Virus record (IMG/VR): IMGVR_UViG_3300044970_001715
Location: 1-38,322 of that record
From: a virus
Strand: one strand, 5' to 3'
DNA: 38,322 nt
Both the position numbers and the translations under genes were made by a program. The notes under the pieces were generated by a model. The model was not told where the DNA came from and searched no databases. It saw nothing but the letters and a program-made list of their open reading frames with translations. Of this stretch, positions 1-6,051 are shown piece by piece (position 1 is the stretch's first letter; each line of letters starts with the position of its first letter).

Positions 1-101
1 TCGCTGGCGCGGATACGCACGCGCCAATGCTTGCCGCGGGTAACGCTTACCAGCGTTACGCCTTCGGCTTCGCAGATTCGCGCGATGTCGCGTTCATTCA
101 T
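1..101 (-). CDS. Small phage protein, 5' part (complete copy at 37977-38183)
   Basis: The first 33 residues of a 68-residue protein are encoded here, from the ATG at 99-101 to the window edge. The same gene is complete at 37977-38183 because the ends overlap. See that entry for the description. Confidence 0.8.
   Translation of the reverse strand, partial: MNERDIARICEAEGVTLVSVTRGKHWRVRIRAS
40..59. repeat. Perfect inverted repeat, 8-bp arms with 4-base spacer
   Basis: GTAACGCT-TACC-AGCGTTAC lies inside the 68-residue gene, about 40 bases downstream of its start codon. It could be a regulator site or an mRNA hairpin early in the transcript. The two arms encode part of a valine/threonine-rich strand, so chance is also possible. 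It recurs in the right-hand copy of the terminal repeat. Confidence 0.4.
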
Positions 102-147
102 GGCGAGGCTCTCGGAGAGCCGCGGCGCGTGTTGAAGGGTTGCGCGA

Positions 148-909
148 TCAGCCCGCGGCGCCGTCGCCGCCATCCGTGCCGGTGGATTCGGCCGCGGTTT
201 CCGGCACGATGCCGGCGGCGCCCATGCGGAGCGCGTTGTCGGCGTCGAGGAGTTCGCATTCGTAGTCGGAGCGGCTCGCGAAGCGGACCGCCTGCGCGGG
301 GCTCGTCGCGATGATGATGCGCTCGCGGCCGGTTTCGGTGTGGCGGAGACGGTACTTGCGCGACTTGGCCGCGGCCTGCTGTTCGGTGGACATGGTTTCG
401 GTTTCCTGCGCCGCGGAGTGATTGGACGCCTGAGGCTGCGGCATTGCCTCGGGGTCCGGGAACATATCGGGTTGATCGTCGCAGCATCCGGCGACGAGCG
501 TCTCGCCGAGACGAATCTCGCGAACGCCGGCATCGTGGCCGGGCTCGAATTCGGGCATCTCGAACGTGAGGCCGTAGGGGTAGCCGTCGCCGAGAAAGCA
601 AGGGAGGGGAGGCGTCGCCCCGGGAGGGAGGAGTCGGGGATCGTCAACCTCTACCCATAGCGGGCGAATCTCGCTTTGCGGAATGCGGCGAAGCGCGCCA
701 TCCGGAACGAGCCCGAGGCGAGGGTCGAGCTCCGGGATGTCGGAGAACCAAAGCACCCCGCGCGGAGGCGGCCCGAGTTCCTCGATCATCGGGATCGGTT
801 CGCCTTCCCTGAGCTCCGGCCCGGTGAAAACGGGCGGCGGCGGAGAGGTCGGGACGCGCGCCGTCATCAGCCCCAGGGCGCGGAGTTTGTCGATGAGGGC
901 TCGAAACAT
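148..909 (-). CDS. Hypothetical phage protein, proline-rich, with a conserved small C-terminal domain
   Basis: The product is 253 residues. The ATG at 909 follows a strong GGAGGTGA ribosome site. Residues 1-170 are proline-rich and not recognised; they include a CC pair near 142. Residues about 179-230 are compact, basic then mixed alpha/beta (KYRLRHTETGRERIII and a following helix), and resemble a short domain found as a stand-alone protein in many phages of Gram-negative bacteria. An internal ATG at 393, preceded by AGGAAA, could start a second, separately translated C-terminal product of about 81 residues. The gene belongs to the leftward block. No function is assigned; the reading frame itself is well supported. 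Confidence 0.75.
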   Translation of the reverse strand: MFRALIDKLRALGLMTARVPTSPPPPVFTGPELREGEPIPMIEELGPPPRGVLWFSDIPELDPRLGLVPDGALRRIPQSEIRPLWVEVDDPRLLPPGATPPLPCFLGDGYPYGLTFEMPEFEPGHDAGVREIRLGETLVAGCCDDQPDMFPDPEAMPQPQASNHSAAQETETMSTEQQAAAKSRKYRLRHTETGRERIIIATSPAQAVRFASRSDYECELLDADNALRMGAAGIVPETAAESTGTDGGDGAAG

Positions 910-912
910 CGC

Positions 913-1218
913 TCACCTCCCCGCGTACATGGCAAGCGCGCAGAGCGCGGAGACGACGGCCCATCCGATGACGGACCAGCGCCGGCCGCGGATCGTGAGC
1001 GCGCGCGAGAATTTCCACGGCGTCACCTCCGCAGGCATCGCGCGATAGATCGAATCGCAGACGACGCGCGCGAGCGCTGCGTCCGGCTTGCCGAACTCCG
1101 GCCGCCGAAGCGGTTCCGGCGCCGGCCGCGGAGCGATGTCGAGCGTCCACAACCGCCGCAGCGGCAAGGCGCCCTGAACCTGGACGGGGAAAGTCAAAAC
1201 GCGGGCGCTGTCATTCAT
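913..1218 (-). CDS. Hypothetical protein with one C-terminal membrane segment
   Basis: The product is 101 residues, starting at ATG 1218 behind AGGAGG. The N-terminal 75 residues are soluble and arginine/proline-rich. Residues about 81-99 (WSVIGWAVVSALCALAMYA) form one hydrophobic helix followed by a short GR tail, giving a tail-anchored topology with the bulk in the cytoplasm. It overlaps the upstream gene by 8 bases and is separated from the next by 3, so it is co-transcribed and translationally coupled. A tail-anchored early protein could act at the inner membrane, for example in superinfection exclusion, but nothing in the sequence proves this. Confidence 0.7.
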   Translation of the reverse strand: MNDSARVLTFPVQVQGALPLRRLWTLDIAPRPAPEPLRRPEFGKPDAALARVVCDSIYRAMPAEVTPWKFSRALTIRGRRWSVIGWAVVSALCALAMYAGR

Positions 1219-1552
1219 GGCGAGCCTCCTCGGCTTCGGCGTTCATTGCGGCTATTCGGCGGAGGCGGTCGGCCTCGGCGAGCTCATCGTTCAGGCGTTC
1301 GATTCTCGCCTCCTCGCGCGCCTGTATCGCGCGCCATGCCGCCGCTTCCGTTTGGTAGCAGTTCTCGCGCGAGGTGCGGCGCTCGCGCCATGCTCCGCCG
1401 ACATGCTGCGCGATGAAAAGGAATTGATCCGTCTCGCGGATTACGTCGATCCGCACGGGAGATTGCGCGAACTCGGAAAGCACGCGCCACCATGCGGAGG
1501 TGGCGGGCTTGCCCGGCTCCTCGACGCTCGTTCGATAGAGGTCGATCGTCAT
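1211..1552 (-). CDS. Hypothetical protein with charged C-terminal helix
   Basis: The product is 113 residues, with ATG at 1552 behind GGAGTGA. The N-terminal half (tryptophan pair, then mixed beta/alpha) looks globular. Residues about 70-113 (EAAAWRAIQAREEARIERLNDELAEADRL...) are a continuous charged helix, probably coiled coil. It sits within the tightly packed leftward block, 4 bases after the upstream gene. I do not recognise the family. Confidence 0.68.
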   Translation of the reverse strand: MTIDLYRTSVEEPGKPATSAWWRVLSEFAQSPVRIDVIRETDQFLFIAQHVGGAWRERRTSRENCYQTEAAAWRAIQAREEARIERLNDELAEADRLRRIAAMNAEAEEARHE

Positions 1553-1556
1553 CGGG

Positions 1557-1877
1557 TCACTCCGGCGCGCGCTCGGCGCGCGAAACGAAAAGATGCGGGA
1601 GCCCGGGACCGGCTTCGCGTTTCGCTTTTCGCGTCGCGGCCGTGAGCGCTTCGATGAGCGCGTCGCCCTCCTCGATCGTCAGCAGCGCGAACACCGATGC
1701 CGCCGCCTCCGGCGTTTCGGCGTGGCCGTCCGATGTTGCGATCCGGAGAAAGATCGGGCGCGCGTCTGACGAGCTCCCGCTCGCTTCGATATGCGAAGCC
1801 TCGAACTCGACCGCGAGTCGCTCGGCGATGACGGCCGGGCCGGTTTTCGCCTGGCGGATTTCCACGTTAAGACGCAT
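1557..1877 (-). CDS. Hypothetical early phage protein
   Basis: The product is 106 residues, starting at ATG 1877 after AGGAGAAATCCG. It begins with a likely beta strand (MRLNVEIRQ) and continues as alternating strands and an alanine-rich helix around residues 72-86. There is no cysteine, no membrane segment and no recognisable motif. It overlaps the upstream gene by 11 bases, which supports the reading frame through coupled translation. Function unknown. Confidence 0.65.
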   Translation of the reverse strand: MRLNVEIRQAKTGPAVIAERLAVEFEASHIEASGSSSDARPIFLRIATSDGHAETPEAAASVFALLTIEEGDALIEALTAATRKAKREAGPGLPHLFVSRAERAPE

Positions 1878-2106
1878 CGGATTTCTCCTCGAATGTGAGG
1901 CGCACTCCGGCGAGCCCGGCGCGCGCGTGTTTGGCGATATAGGAATTCGGACTCGCTACGGCGGCGATCCGTTCGAGAGCGTACCGCATCGCCTCGAACG
2001 CTTCGCCGACCTCCGCCTCAGTGACCGGCCGCGCCGGAGCCGGCGCCGCGAGTTTGTCGCGGAGGGCTTGGATTTTCGCGCGGTCGGCTTGGCTGAGGCG
2101 GGGCAT
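1867..2106 (-). CDS. Hypothetical helical early phage protein
   Basis: The product is 79 residues and almost wholly alpha-helical. Residues 4-22 (LSQADRAKIQALRDKLAAP) form a charged helix, then a proline/alanine linker, then a second helical pair around 30-65. The start at ATG 2106 has GAGGG about ten bases upstream, which is weaker than its neighbours. It lies 3 bases after the upstream gene. No family recognised. Confidence 0.6.
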   Translation of the reverse strand: MPRLSQADRAKIQALRDKLAAPAPARPVTEAEVGEAFEAMRYALERIAAVASPNSYIAKHARAGLAGVRLTFEEKSDAS

Positions 2107-2109
2107 TGT

Positions 2110-2376
2110 TCATTGACCCTCAAGGCGTCTTGCGAGGGCTGCGCGGAGGATTTCCATATCCTCATTCCGGATCATCCAGAATCCGCCGCCAGCTTTCTTG
2201 TGCGCATTGGCTGAAACGCGATCGCTTGCATTGACAATGCCGGCCACGACATCGCGGACGCTTTGCGCCTCCCTCTTTGCAATCTCTAGGGCGGAAAGAT
2301 TTCTAGCGTCGTCGCATGGGTGTTGCGGAAGGGTGGCGATTCGATCTAGTTTCTCTAGCACGTCTTTAGTGTTCAT
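2110..2376 (-). CDS. Hypothetical early phage protein
   Basis: The product is 88 residues. Its ATG overlaps the stop codon of the upstream gene as ATGA (2373-2376), the coupling arrangement repeated throughout this genome. The middle (residues about 28-52) is a helix rich in valine and serine, followed by a WMIRNEDMEILRAALARRLEG helix at the C terminus. No motif or family recognised. Local codon use is less GC-extreme than in the neighbouring frames. Confidence 0.65.
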   Translation of the reverse strand: MNTKDVLEKLDRIATLPQHPCDDARNLSALEIAKREAQSVRDVVAGIVNASDRVSANAHKKAGGGFWMIRNEDMEILRAALARRLEGQ

Positions 2377-2648
2377 AGCGTTACCCCGATCTTCGCGCAG
2401 TAATCCGGGTCAAATCTGGCTATTTCATCGCGCAGCGCTATGTATTCAGCGACGCCGTCAAGGCCATTTGCTTTCATCATCCTCGCGGCGAGAACGGCGG
2501 ACATCAAAAACGATTGCGCGTGTTCGGCCGATTTTTCTAGTACGTCTGCCGTCAGATCGGCGCTACCTGGAACCATGCCGGAATGATCGATGTACCGGAT
2601 TGTTTCGGCGGCATCTTTCATCGCTTTCACAACCCCGCGCGCGCTCAC
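2373..2648 (-). CDS. Hypothetical early phage protein
   Basis: I place the start at GTG 2648. It overlaps the previous stop as GTGA and follows GGAGG by five bases. The longer open frame back to 2804 would lie inside the preceding gene. The product is 91 residues and mainly helical, with an acidic central helix (SADLTADVLEKSAEHAQSFL) and an aliphatic one (SAVLAARMMKANGLDGVAEYI). No known family is recognised. Neighbours on both sides overlap it, so it is translated as part of the block. Confidence 0.65.
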   Translation of the reverse strand: MSARGVVKAMKDAAETIRYIDHSGMVPGSADLTADVLEKSAEHAQSFLMSAVLAARMMKANGLDGVAEYIALRDEIARFDPDYCAKIGVTL

Positions 2649-2938
2649 GACTGCCTCCGAGCGCAACGCGGAACGAAGCAATGCAAGAGCTTTCCGCCGG
2701 TCGGCGAGTTGTCGTCGCGGTCGAGGTGGCGGCGAATACCCATGATGTCGTGAGCGAAATCGAAGTCCGGCGCGAGCGCCAGCTTTTCGAGATCGAGCGG
2801 GCATCCGTTCGCGTGAACGGCGGAGATGTCCATCGTTACATCGAGAACGTCAAGCGACTGCGGGAACTCGCGTTTTGCGCGCTTCGCAATCTTGGCGATG
2901 GTCTGGCGCTCGGCAGGGGTAACATCGAAAGAAATCAT
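2645..2938 (-). CDS. DUF6874-like phage protein
   Basis: The product is 97 residues, from ATG 2938 behind GGAGAAACGAC. Two features recall the phage family DUF6874: an opening like MISFDVTPAERQTIAKIAKRA, and a central DLTA-like HANGCPL followed by DFDFAHDIMGIRRHLDR, ending in a short basic tail. That family is widespread in small-genome phages of proteobacteria and has no assigned function. It is the second gene of the leftward block, separated from the first by a 67-base spacer with a strong hairpin, so it may be expressed at a different level. Confidence 0.72.
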   Translation of the reverse strand: MISFDVTPAERQTIAKIAKRAKREFPQSLDVLDVTMDISAVHANGCPLDLEKLALAPDFDFAHDIMGIRRHLDRDDNSPTGGKLLHCFVPRCARRQS

Positions 2939-2969
2939 GTCGTTTCTCCATCGGGACGGATCGCCCGCC

Positions 2970-2995
2970 TATGCCGCCCCACGCGGAGCGGCATA
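2970..2995 (-). other. Hairpin between first and second genes of the leftward block
   Basis: TATGCCGC and GCGGCATA form a perfect 8-bp stem around a 10-base loop. In the leftward transcript it lies between the first gene and the DUF6874-like gene, without a following T run. It is therefore a possible RNA processing or attenuation structure rather than a clear terminator. Confidence 0.5.
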
Positions 2996-3005
2996 AGCTG
3001 GCGGC

Positions 3006-3647
3006 TCAGCCGTTGACGAACACGTAACGGACGCCGCCGAACACGTCGTTAAATGCGCTCGGCGCGTAGCGGTAGCAATCCGACATGCCATCGAACGAGC
3101 CGAGCTCGAACATGCTCGCGAGCTTTTCGGCTTTCGCGATGTCGGCGTCGGAGGTGCCGGACGGCATGCGGATATGGACGGAGCTCACGCCGGAGCCGCG
3201 GCCGGTGCGGATGCTGGCGGGCTTGAGGCCGTTCGCCTTGAAGTGGCGGCGGATGTTCGCGGCAACGGCCGCGCTGCGCGAGCGAGCGGTTTCGATGCGG
3301 ACGAGATGCGGGAACTCGGCGGCAACGGCGAGGCGGTCGGCGTCGAGCTTCGCGGCGCGAGCGGCGCCCGCGATGAGCTTCGCGCGCTCCTCGGCGCTGA
3401 GGCGGGAGCCGCCGAGGATTACCCAGGGGCGGAGGCCGTGGAACATCGACACCGGCACGGCGCGGAACTCGCGGCCGTCGTCGAGAACGATCGTGAACGA
3501 AGCGCCGGAGGTTTCCGGGGCGGTTACATCGACGACGGCGCCCTCGCCGCAGGGGTTCGCTACGTCGCCGGGGTAGCGGACGCGGGAGCCGACATGGATG
3601 CGGCGGGCGAGGGCGAGGAGGTCGAGGGCGGTCGAGGTCGAGAACAT
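3006..3647 (-). CDS. LPD29-like domain protein, first gene of the leftward block
   Basis: The product is 213 residues. Residues about 17-75 look like a small beta-barrel (VGSRVRYPGDVANPCGEGAVVDV...VLDDGREFRAVP). Residues about 115-213 resemble Large Polyvalent protein-associated Domain 29: an AANIRRHFKANGLKPASIR helix-strand, a GSGVSSVHIRM strand, and the typical FDGMSDCYRY segment near 185-194. LPD domains are found in phage and plasmid early proteins, sometimes linked to DNA transfer or host takeover, with no fixed activity. Its start (ATG 3647, CGGAGC upstream) lies just downstream of the leftward promoter and operator-like repeat, so it is likely expressed first after entry. Confidence 0.75.
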   Translation of the reverse strand: MFSTSTALDLLALARRIHVGSRVRYPGDVANPCGEGAVVDVTAPETSGASFTIVLDDGREFRAVPVSMFHGLRPWVILGGSRLSAEERAKLIAGAARAAKLDADRLAVAAEFPHLVRIETARSRSAAVAANIRRHFKANGLKPASIRTGRGSGVSSVHIRMPSGTSDADIAKAEKLASMFELGSFDGMSDCYRYAPSAFNDVFGGVRYVFVNG

Positions 3648-3662
3648 GGTCGGGCTCCGTTA

Positions 3663-3679
3663 GGTGGCGGGGTGCCACC
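3663..3679. promoter_or_regulatory. Operator-like inverted repeat GGTGGC-N5-GCCACC, copy 1
   Basis: GGTGGC-GGGGT-GCCACC lies between the leftward -10 box and the first leftward start codon, in the transcribed leader. The same arrangement recurs at 14585-14605 and, with one mismatch, at 5203-5221, each time at a predicted promoter. Placement just after the transcription start would let a bound repressor block RNA polymerase. It could also act as an mRNA hairpin. Confidence 0.55.
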
Positions 3680-3690
3680 GCTTGAGGCGC

Positions 3691-3718
3691 AGAATACCAG
3701 AGCGGGCCGGGGTGTCAA
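3691..3718 (-). promoter_or_regulatory. Leftward sigma70-type promoter
   Basis: On the minus strand a perfect -35 TTGACA (3718-3713) is followed after 16 bases by TATTCT (3696-3691). This is the best sigma70 match I noticed in the window and faces the whole leftward gene block. The start point should be near 3684, just upstream of the operator-like repeat. The intergenic region is shared with the divergent rightward HTH gene. Confidence 0.65.
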
Positions 3719-3765
3719 TAGGGCACTTTTCGGGTATGCTCGCCCCGAACGAGAGGAGGTCGGCC

Positions 3766-3972
3766 ATGCCGAAGCCCGAAAAGCGAGACAAGTTCCACGC
3801 CCACCTGAAAGCCCGCGGACCGATTACCCGGGAAAACGCCGAGCTCATCCGCATAGCGGACGAAACCGGCTATTCCGCGGATCATCTGTTCAAGATCGCG
3901 ATCGGCGCCCGAGAGCCCTCGACGCGCTGCCGGAAGGCGATCGAGAGAGCCGGCGCGCAGGTTGGCGCATGA
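3766..3972 (+). CDS. Small helix-turn-helix protein, candidate Cro/repressor-type regulator
   Basis: The product is 68 residues from ATG 3766, which follows GGAGG by seven bases. An upstream in-frame ATG at 3664 would run through the promoter region and is unlikely. Residues about 24-55 (ELIRIADETGYSADHLFKIAIGAREPSTRCRKAIERA) have the spacing of an HTH of the XRE/Cro class: helix, turn with GYS, recognition helix, then a GxRxPS loop. It is divergent to the leftward block and next to its operator-like repeat, the classical place for a phage switch regulator. Its small size suits a Cro-like protein. Regulation of the GGTGGC-N5-GCCACC sites by it is an inference. Confidence 0.65.
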   Translation: MPKPEKRDKFHAHLKARGPITRENAELIRIADETGYSADHLFKIAIGAREPSTRCRKAIERAGAQVGA

Positions 3973-4169
3973 CCGCGGCGCGCGCCCTGGACGCCGCCGA
4001 GCTTCGCGCTGCGCGCGCCGTGTGCGTGGGCGGGCTCGGGCTCGACCTGTTCGGCGTCGAGGATGACGGCTTGCCGCCTGCGGCCGTTGTCGCCGCGGTC
4101 GCGGCCGATCCTGGCCGTCTGGCCGAAGTGATTCCCTTCCCGGTTGCCTCGCGCCACCGGACGCGGTAA
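3969..4169 (+). CDS. Small hypothetical protein coupled to the HTH gene
   Basis: The product is 66 residues. Its ATG overlaps the stop of the HTH gene as ATGA. The sequence is alanine/valine-rich with helices around 8-20 and 36-52 (PPAAVVAAVAADPGRLAEVIPF) and a basic end. It contains neither cysteines beyond one nor a membrane helix. No family recognised. Its position suggests a partner or co-expressed regulator of the HTH protein, which is inference only. Confidence 0.5.
   Translation: MTAARALDAAELRAARAVCVGGLGLDLFGVEDDGLPPAAVVAAVAADPGRLAEVIPFPVASRHRTR
4142..4158. promoter_or_regulatory. Possible weak operator variant GGTTGC-N5-GCCACC
   Basis: GGTTGC-CTCGC-GCCACC differs at one arm position from the repeat at 3663-3679 and has flanking CC/GG that extend the symmetry. 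It lies inside the end of the coding region at 3969-4169, with no obvious promoter, so it may be a chance match. Confidence 0.25.
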
Positions 4170-4175
4170 AAGAAA

Positions 4176-4205
4176 GCCCCCGCGACGCGAACAACGTCCG
4201 GGGGC
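4176..4205. terminator. GC-rich hairpin after the HTH operon
   Basis: GCCCCCG (4176-4182) pairs with CGGGGGC (4199-4205), and the stem can extend with GACG/CGTC around one bulge. On the plus strand there is no T run after it; on the minus strand it is followed by CTTTCTTTT. It probably reduces read-through from the two-gene HTH unit, or terminates leftward transcription, but is not a textbook case in either direction. Confidence 0.4.
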
Positions 4206-4557
4206 ATGGGTTACGTGGTAACGGACACGAACCGGCGCCGATCCTATCGCGATCCGCCAGCCTTTCAAGTCCCTACACGCCACGTCACCCGCTCGCAGTG
4301 TGCGCGGGTAACGGCGACGCACTGAGTTCTAAGCGCTCGATCGTGGGATAGGGTCTGAGACAGAGCGGCGCCCCGTAGTCATCGCAGGGCGCGACCCGGA
4401 TAAGGCGATGGCCGGCATGTCGGCTCCGCATTGCAGCGCGCCCCATCCGAAGCATCTCGACTCGCTCGGGATGCTTTCGGCCGTCTCACCGCTTGCAGTG
4501 AACTCCGAAACCCCTTGCTCTTGCTCTATCCTCTCCGAAGGTTGAGAGAGTGAATTC
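4206..4557. other. Non-coding stretch before the nuclease gene
   Basis: I see no supported gene in these 352 bases. It holds a short inverted repeat GTTAC-GTG-GTAAC (4209-4221). Open frames here on the minus strand are overlapping antisense frames without ribosome sites and look like GC shadows. The nuclease start at 4558 has GAGAGAG nine bases upstream. A promoter for the nuclease gene should lie here, but I could not find a convincing -35/-10 pair. Confidence 0.4.
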
Positions 4558-4887
4558 ATGGCAAAGGGTCGAAAGGTTTTCGCATCAAAGAAAGACGCGA
4601 CGCATGACGAAATCGCTCGTCGCTTTCGTGAGCTCGGTTGCAGCGTTGTCGAGACGAATCTCCCTCCGGTTCCTGGCTTCCCGGATTTGATCGTCGGTTG
4701 CATCGGAGAGAACCATCTCGTCGAGGCAAAGAATCTCGGAACCGACTATGGTCGAAAAGGGTTCAACGCGAATCAGTCAGCGTTCAATCGAGATTGGAGA
4801 GGCGAGCCGGTTGAGCTCGCAACATGCGCCGACGATGCGTCGGCATTGGTTCAGAAGTGGCGCGCTCGCGCAAAGGTGAAACGATGA
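4558..4887 (+). CDS. VRR-NUC-like PD-(D/E)xK nuclease
   Basis: The product is 109 residues. It has the core of the PD-(D/E)xK superfamily as seen in small phage VRR-NUC nucleases: an N-terminal helix with E18, the strand-turn PGFPDLIVG with D43, then HLVEAKN with E56-x-K58, and a later Q73. E18, D43, E56 and K58 are the likely metal and catalytic residues. Stand-alone proteins of this size often act as Holliday-junction or flap endonucleases in phages and are often near replication genes. It is co-transcribed with the next small gene through an ATGA overlap. The fold call is fairly secure; the DNA substrate is unknown. Confidence 0.75.
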   Translation: MAKGRKVFASKKDATHDEIARRFRELGCSVVETNLPPVPGFPDLIVGCIGENHLVEAKNLGTDYGRKGFNANQSAFNRDWRGEPVELATCADDASALVQKWRARAKVKR

Positions 4888-5105
4888 GCTTTCTCCCTCC
4901 GATGCCGGAACCGAAACAGTCGATCGAGCATCTGGGATCAGGGTCGCGCGCGCATGCGCAACTCGGGTCGATCAATCTCGCGCTTTCCATCGCGATTCCG
5001 CTCGCTCGCTGCCCGCTGATTCCTGGTCGATGGCGCGCGCGAATGCTCGTCGCATTGCAGGCCGCATTGACGCGCGCGCTTGCGAGACTTCCGCGCGAGG
5101 AGTAG
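4884..5105 (+). CDS. Hypothetical protein coupled to the nuclease
   Basis: The product is 73 residues, with ATG overlapping the nuclease stop codon (ATGA). The first 30 residues are polar (MPEPKQSIEHLGSGSRAHAQ). Residues about 31-70 are amphipathic helices containing leucine, alanine and arginine (INLALSIAIPLARCPLIPGRWRARMLVALQAALTRALARL). It could associate with membrane or nucleic acid, but there is no uninterrupted membrane segment. It is the last gene before an intrinsic terminator. Confidence 0.55.
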   Translation: MSFLPPMPEPKQSIEHLGSGSRAHAQLGSINLALSIAIPLARCPLIPGRWRARMLVALQAALTRALARLPREE

Positions 5106-5132
5106 GCGGCGCCGTCACCGAATCAGACTCCG

Positions 5133-5161
5133 ACGCCTGGCGAAAGCCGGGCGTTTTCTTT
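5133..5161 (+). terminator. Intrinsic terminator, GAAA tetraloop
   Basis: A 9-bp stem, ACGCCTGGC with GCCGGGCGT (one G-T pair), closes a GAAA tetraloop and is followed by TTTTCTTT. It ends the 4558-5105 unit, just upstream of a new promoter. Confidence 0.85.
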
Positions 5162-5177
5162 GCCTCAATCTCAGGGC

Positions 5178-5206
5178 TTGCAACCCGCCGGGCTCCCTGT
5201 TATGGT
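5178..5206 (+). promoter_or_regulatory. Rightward promoter with extended -10
   Basis: TTGCAA, 17 bases, then TATGGT, preceded by TGT (extended -10). Predicted start near 5213, 22 bases ahead of the ATG at 5235. It lies right after an intrinsic terminator, so it should drive the whole 5.2-10.6 kb block. An operator-like repeat overlaps the -10 box. Confidence 0.65.
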
Positions 5207-5221
5207 GCCGCTACGCCACCA
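5203..5221. promoter_or_regulatory. Operator-like inverted repeat TGGTGCC-N5-GCCACCA, copy 2
   Basis: This site overlaps the -10 box and the start point of the rightward promoter at 5178-5206. It matches the repeat at 3663-3679 and 14585-14605 except for one arm position (TGGTGCC instead of TGGTGGC). A protein bound here would directly exclude RNA polymerase. Confidence 0.55.
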
Positions 5222-5234
5222 ACGGAGCCGAGGC

Positions 5235-5492
5235 ATGCCGCAGGGGAAAAACGTCGCTCTCGCCATCGTTCGCCGCAGTCGCGAACGTCTCCGCATGATG
5301 GAGCCCAGGCACACGGCCGCGAGCCGCTGTTACCTGTTCGCCGCGCGCGCCTGCCAACTCGCGGCGCGCCTCGCCATTCGAGCCGGCGCGCTCGGCGTCG
5401 GCATCTCTGCGCTCAAGCGCGGTTGTGCGTTCGCCGGAGCGAGCGTCGCAGCGATGAAGCGTGTCGAGCCGCGCGGGAGTGTGCGCCCGTGA
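5235..5492 (+). CDS. Hypothetical basic helical protein, first gene of the rightward block
   Basis: The product is 85 residues, with ATG 5235 behind CGGAG and directly downstream of the predicted promoter. It is strongly basic and helical: VALAIVRRSRERLRMMEPRH, then an alanine-rich helix (CYLFAARACQLAARLAIRAG) and a second one with lysine and arginine. The helices are amphipathic rather than membrane-spanning. No family recognised. Being first in the operon it is probably made early and in quantity. Confidence 0.6.
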   Translation: MPQGKNVALAIVRRSRERLRMMEPRHTAASRCYLFAARACQLAARLAIRAGALGVGISALKRGCAFAGASVAAMKRVEPRGSVRP

Positions 5493-5722
5493 TTCTTTCC
5501 CCCGCTCTCATCGAGCCGTGTTGCGCAAGATGTCGGCACAGCGTCGAAATGCCTTCCCTCGAACATGCGCGCGTCATCGGGTATTGCGCGCGTCGCGGCG
5601 GGACGACGGTTGAAACTCAGCGCTACGCGCGGAGCCCGGATGGCGAGTGCGGCGCTCGCGCGGAGTTTTTTGAGGGGCCGCGAATGGTGCGCGCGCGGCT
5701 TGACTGCATGCCGGAGGCTTGA
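5489..5722 (+). CDS. Small cysteine-rich protein
   Basis: The product is 77 residues. The GTG start at 5489 overlaps the previous stop as GTGA and has GGGAG upstream. Cysteines fall at C11, C12, C15 (CCARC), C33 and C54, a pattern consistent with a small zinc-binding fold or with the ferredoxin-like arrangement of short phage cysteine proteins. A charged middle follows. No family recognised. It belongs to a run of small putative zinc proteins at 5.5-8.7 kb. Confidence 0.6.
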   Translation: MILSPALIEPCCARCRHSVEMPSLEHARVIGYCARRGGTTVETQRYARSPDGECGARAEFFEGPRMVRARLDCMPEA

Positions 5723-5723
5723 G

Positions 5724-6041
5724 ATGCCGCACGTCCGTTGCTCTCTCTGCCGCGCGCGTCAAACGCTCACGATGCATCCCGAGGAATACGTCCGCGTTCC
5801 GCGCTGTCCGTACTGCCGGAAAAAGATGTTCGCGCACTGGCAGCACGACCGCCGGCTCCCGCATTGGTACGTCGATCGATACCGCTCGAAGTTCGAGGCC
5901 GGAGGCCCAAACCGGCCGAAGCCGTGCAACTGCTACGGCTACAGTTTTCCCCACCATCGCGGGCGCGGATTCTGCGAACACAATCCGAAGCTCGACACCG
6001 CGGCGCTACAGGCGCGCGCGGAATCAGGTTGCTACGCATAG
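5724..6041 (+). CDS. Zinc-ribbon phage protein
   Basis: The product is 105 residues, starting at ATG 5724 right after the previous stop. C6-x2-C9 and C28-x2-C31 form a four-cysteine zinc ribbon. A basic middle (DRYRSKFE) precedes CNCYGYSFPHHRGRGFCEHNP, with C68, C70, H77, H78, C84 and H86 able to bind a second metal. Proteins with this arrangement are common and uncharacterised in phages of proteobacteria. It is probably a nucleic-acid or protein-binding accessory factor. Context: single-direction block of small early genes. Confidence 0.7.
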   Translation: MPHVRCSLCRARQTLTMHPEEYVRVPRCPYCRKKMFAHWQHDRRLPHWYVDRYRSKFEAGGPNRPKPCNCYGYSFPHHRGRGFCEHNPKLDTAALQARAESGCYA

Positions 6042-6051
6042 GAGAACGATC

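Larger units (their letters stand above)
1..241. repeat. Left copy of the terminal direct repeat (circular overlap)
   Basis: These bases recur as the last 240 bases of the window in the same orientation. The copies agree throughout except for one missing C or G near position 127 (GGCGCGTG here, GGCGGTG in the right copy). The repeat cuts through coding sequence, so it is most simply the overlap of a circular or terminally redundant assembly rather than a biological end. The leftward gene block continues across this junction. Confidence 0.93.

Noticed and set aside
1486-1504. GCCACC-N7-GGTGGC inverted repeat
   Set aside because: Arms are in the opposite order and spacing differs from the operator-like repeats; it lies inside a coding region with no promoter.
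3174-4169. 331-codon rightward frame over the leftward LPD29-like gene
   Set aside because: Only its last 67 codons (from ATG 3969, coupled to the HTH gene) are plausible; the upstream part is antisense and crosses the promoter region.
4206-4557. tRNA or other structured RNA gene
   Set aside because: No T-loop signature (GGTTCRANTCC) and no cloverleaf could be formed by eye.
3882-4703. Antisense frames over 3.9-4.7 kb (146 and 124 codons)
   Set aside because: No ribosome sites; they overlap the HTH and nuclease genes and each other.
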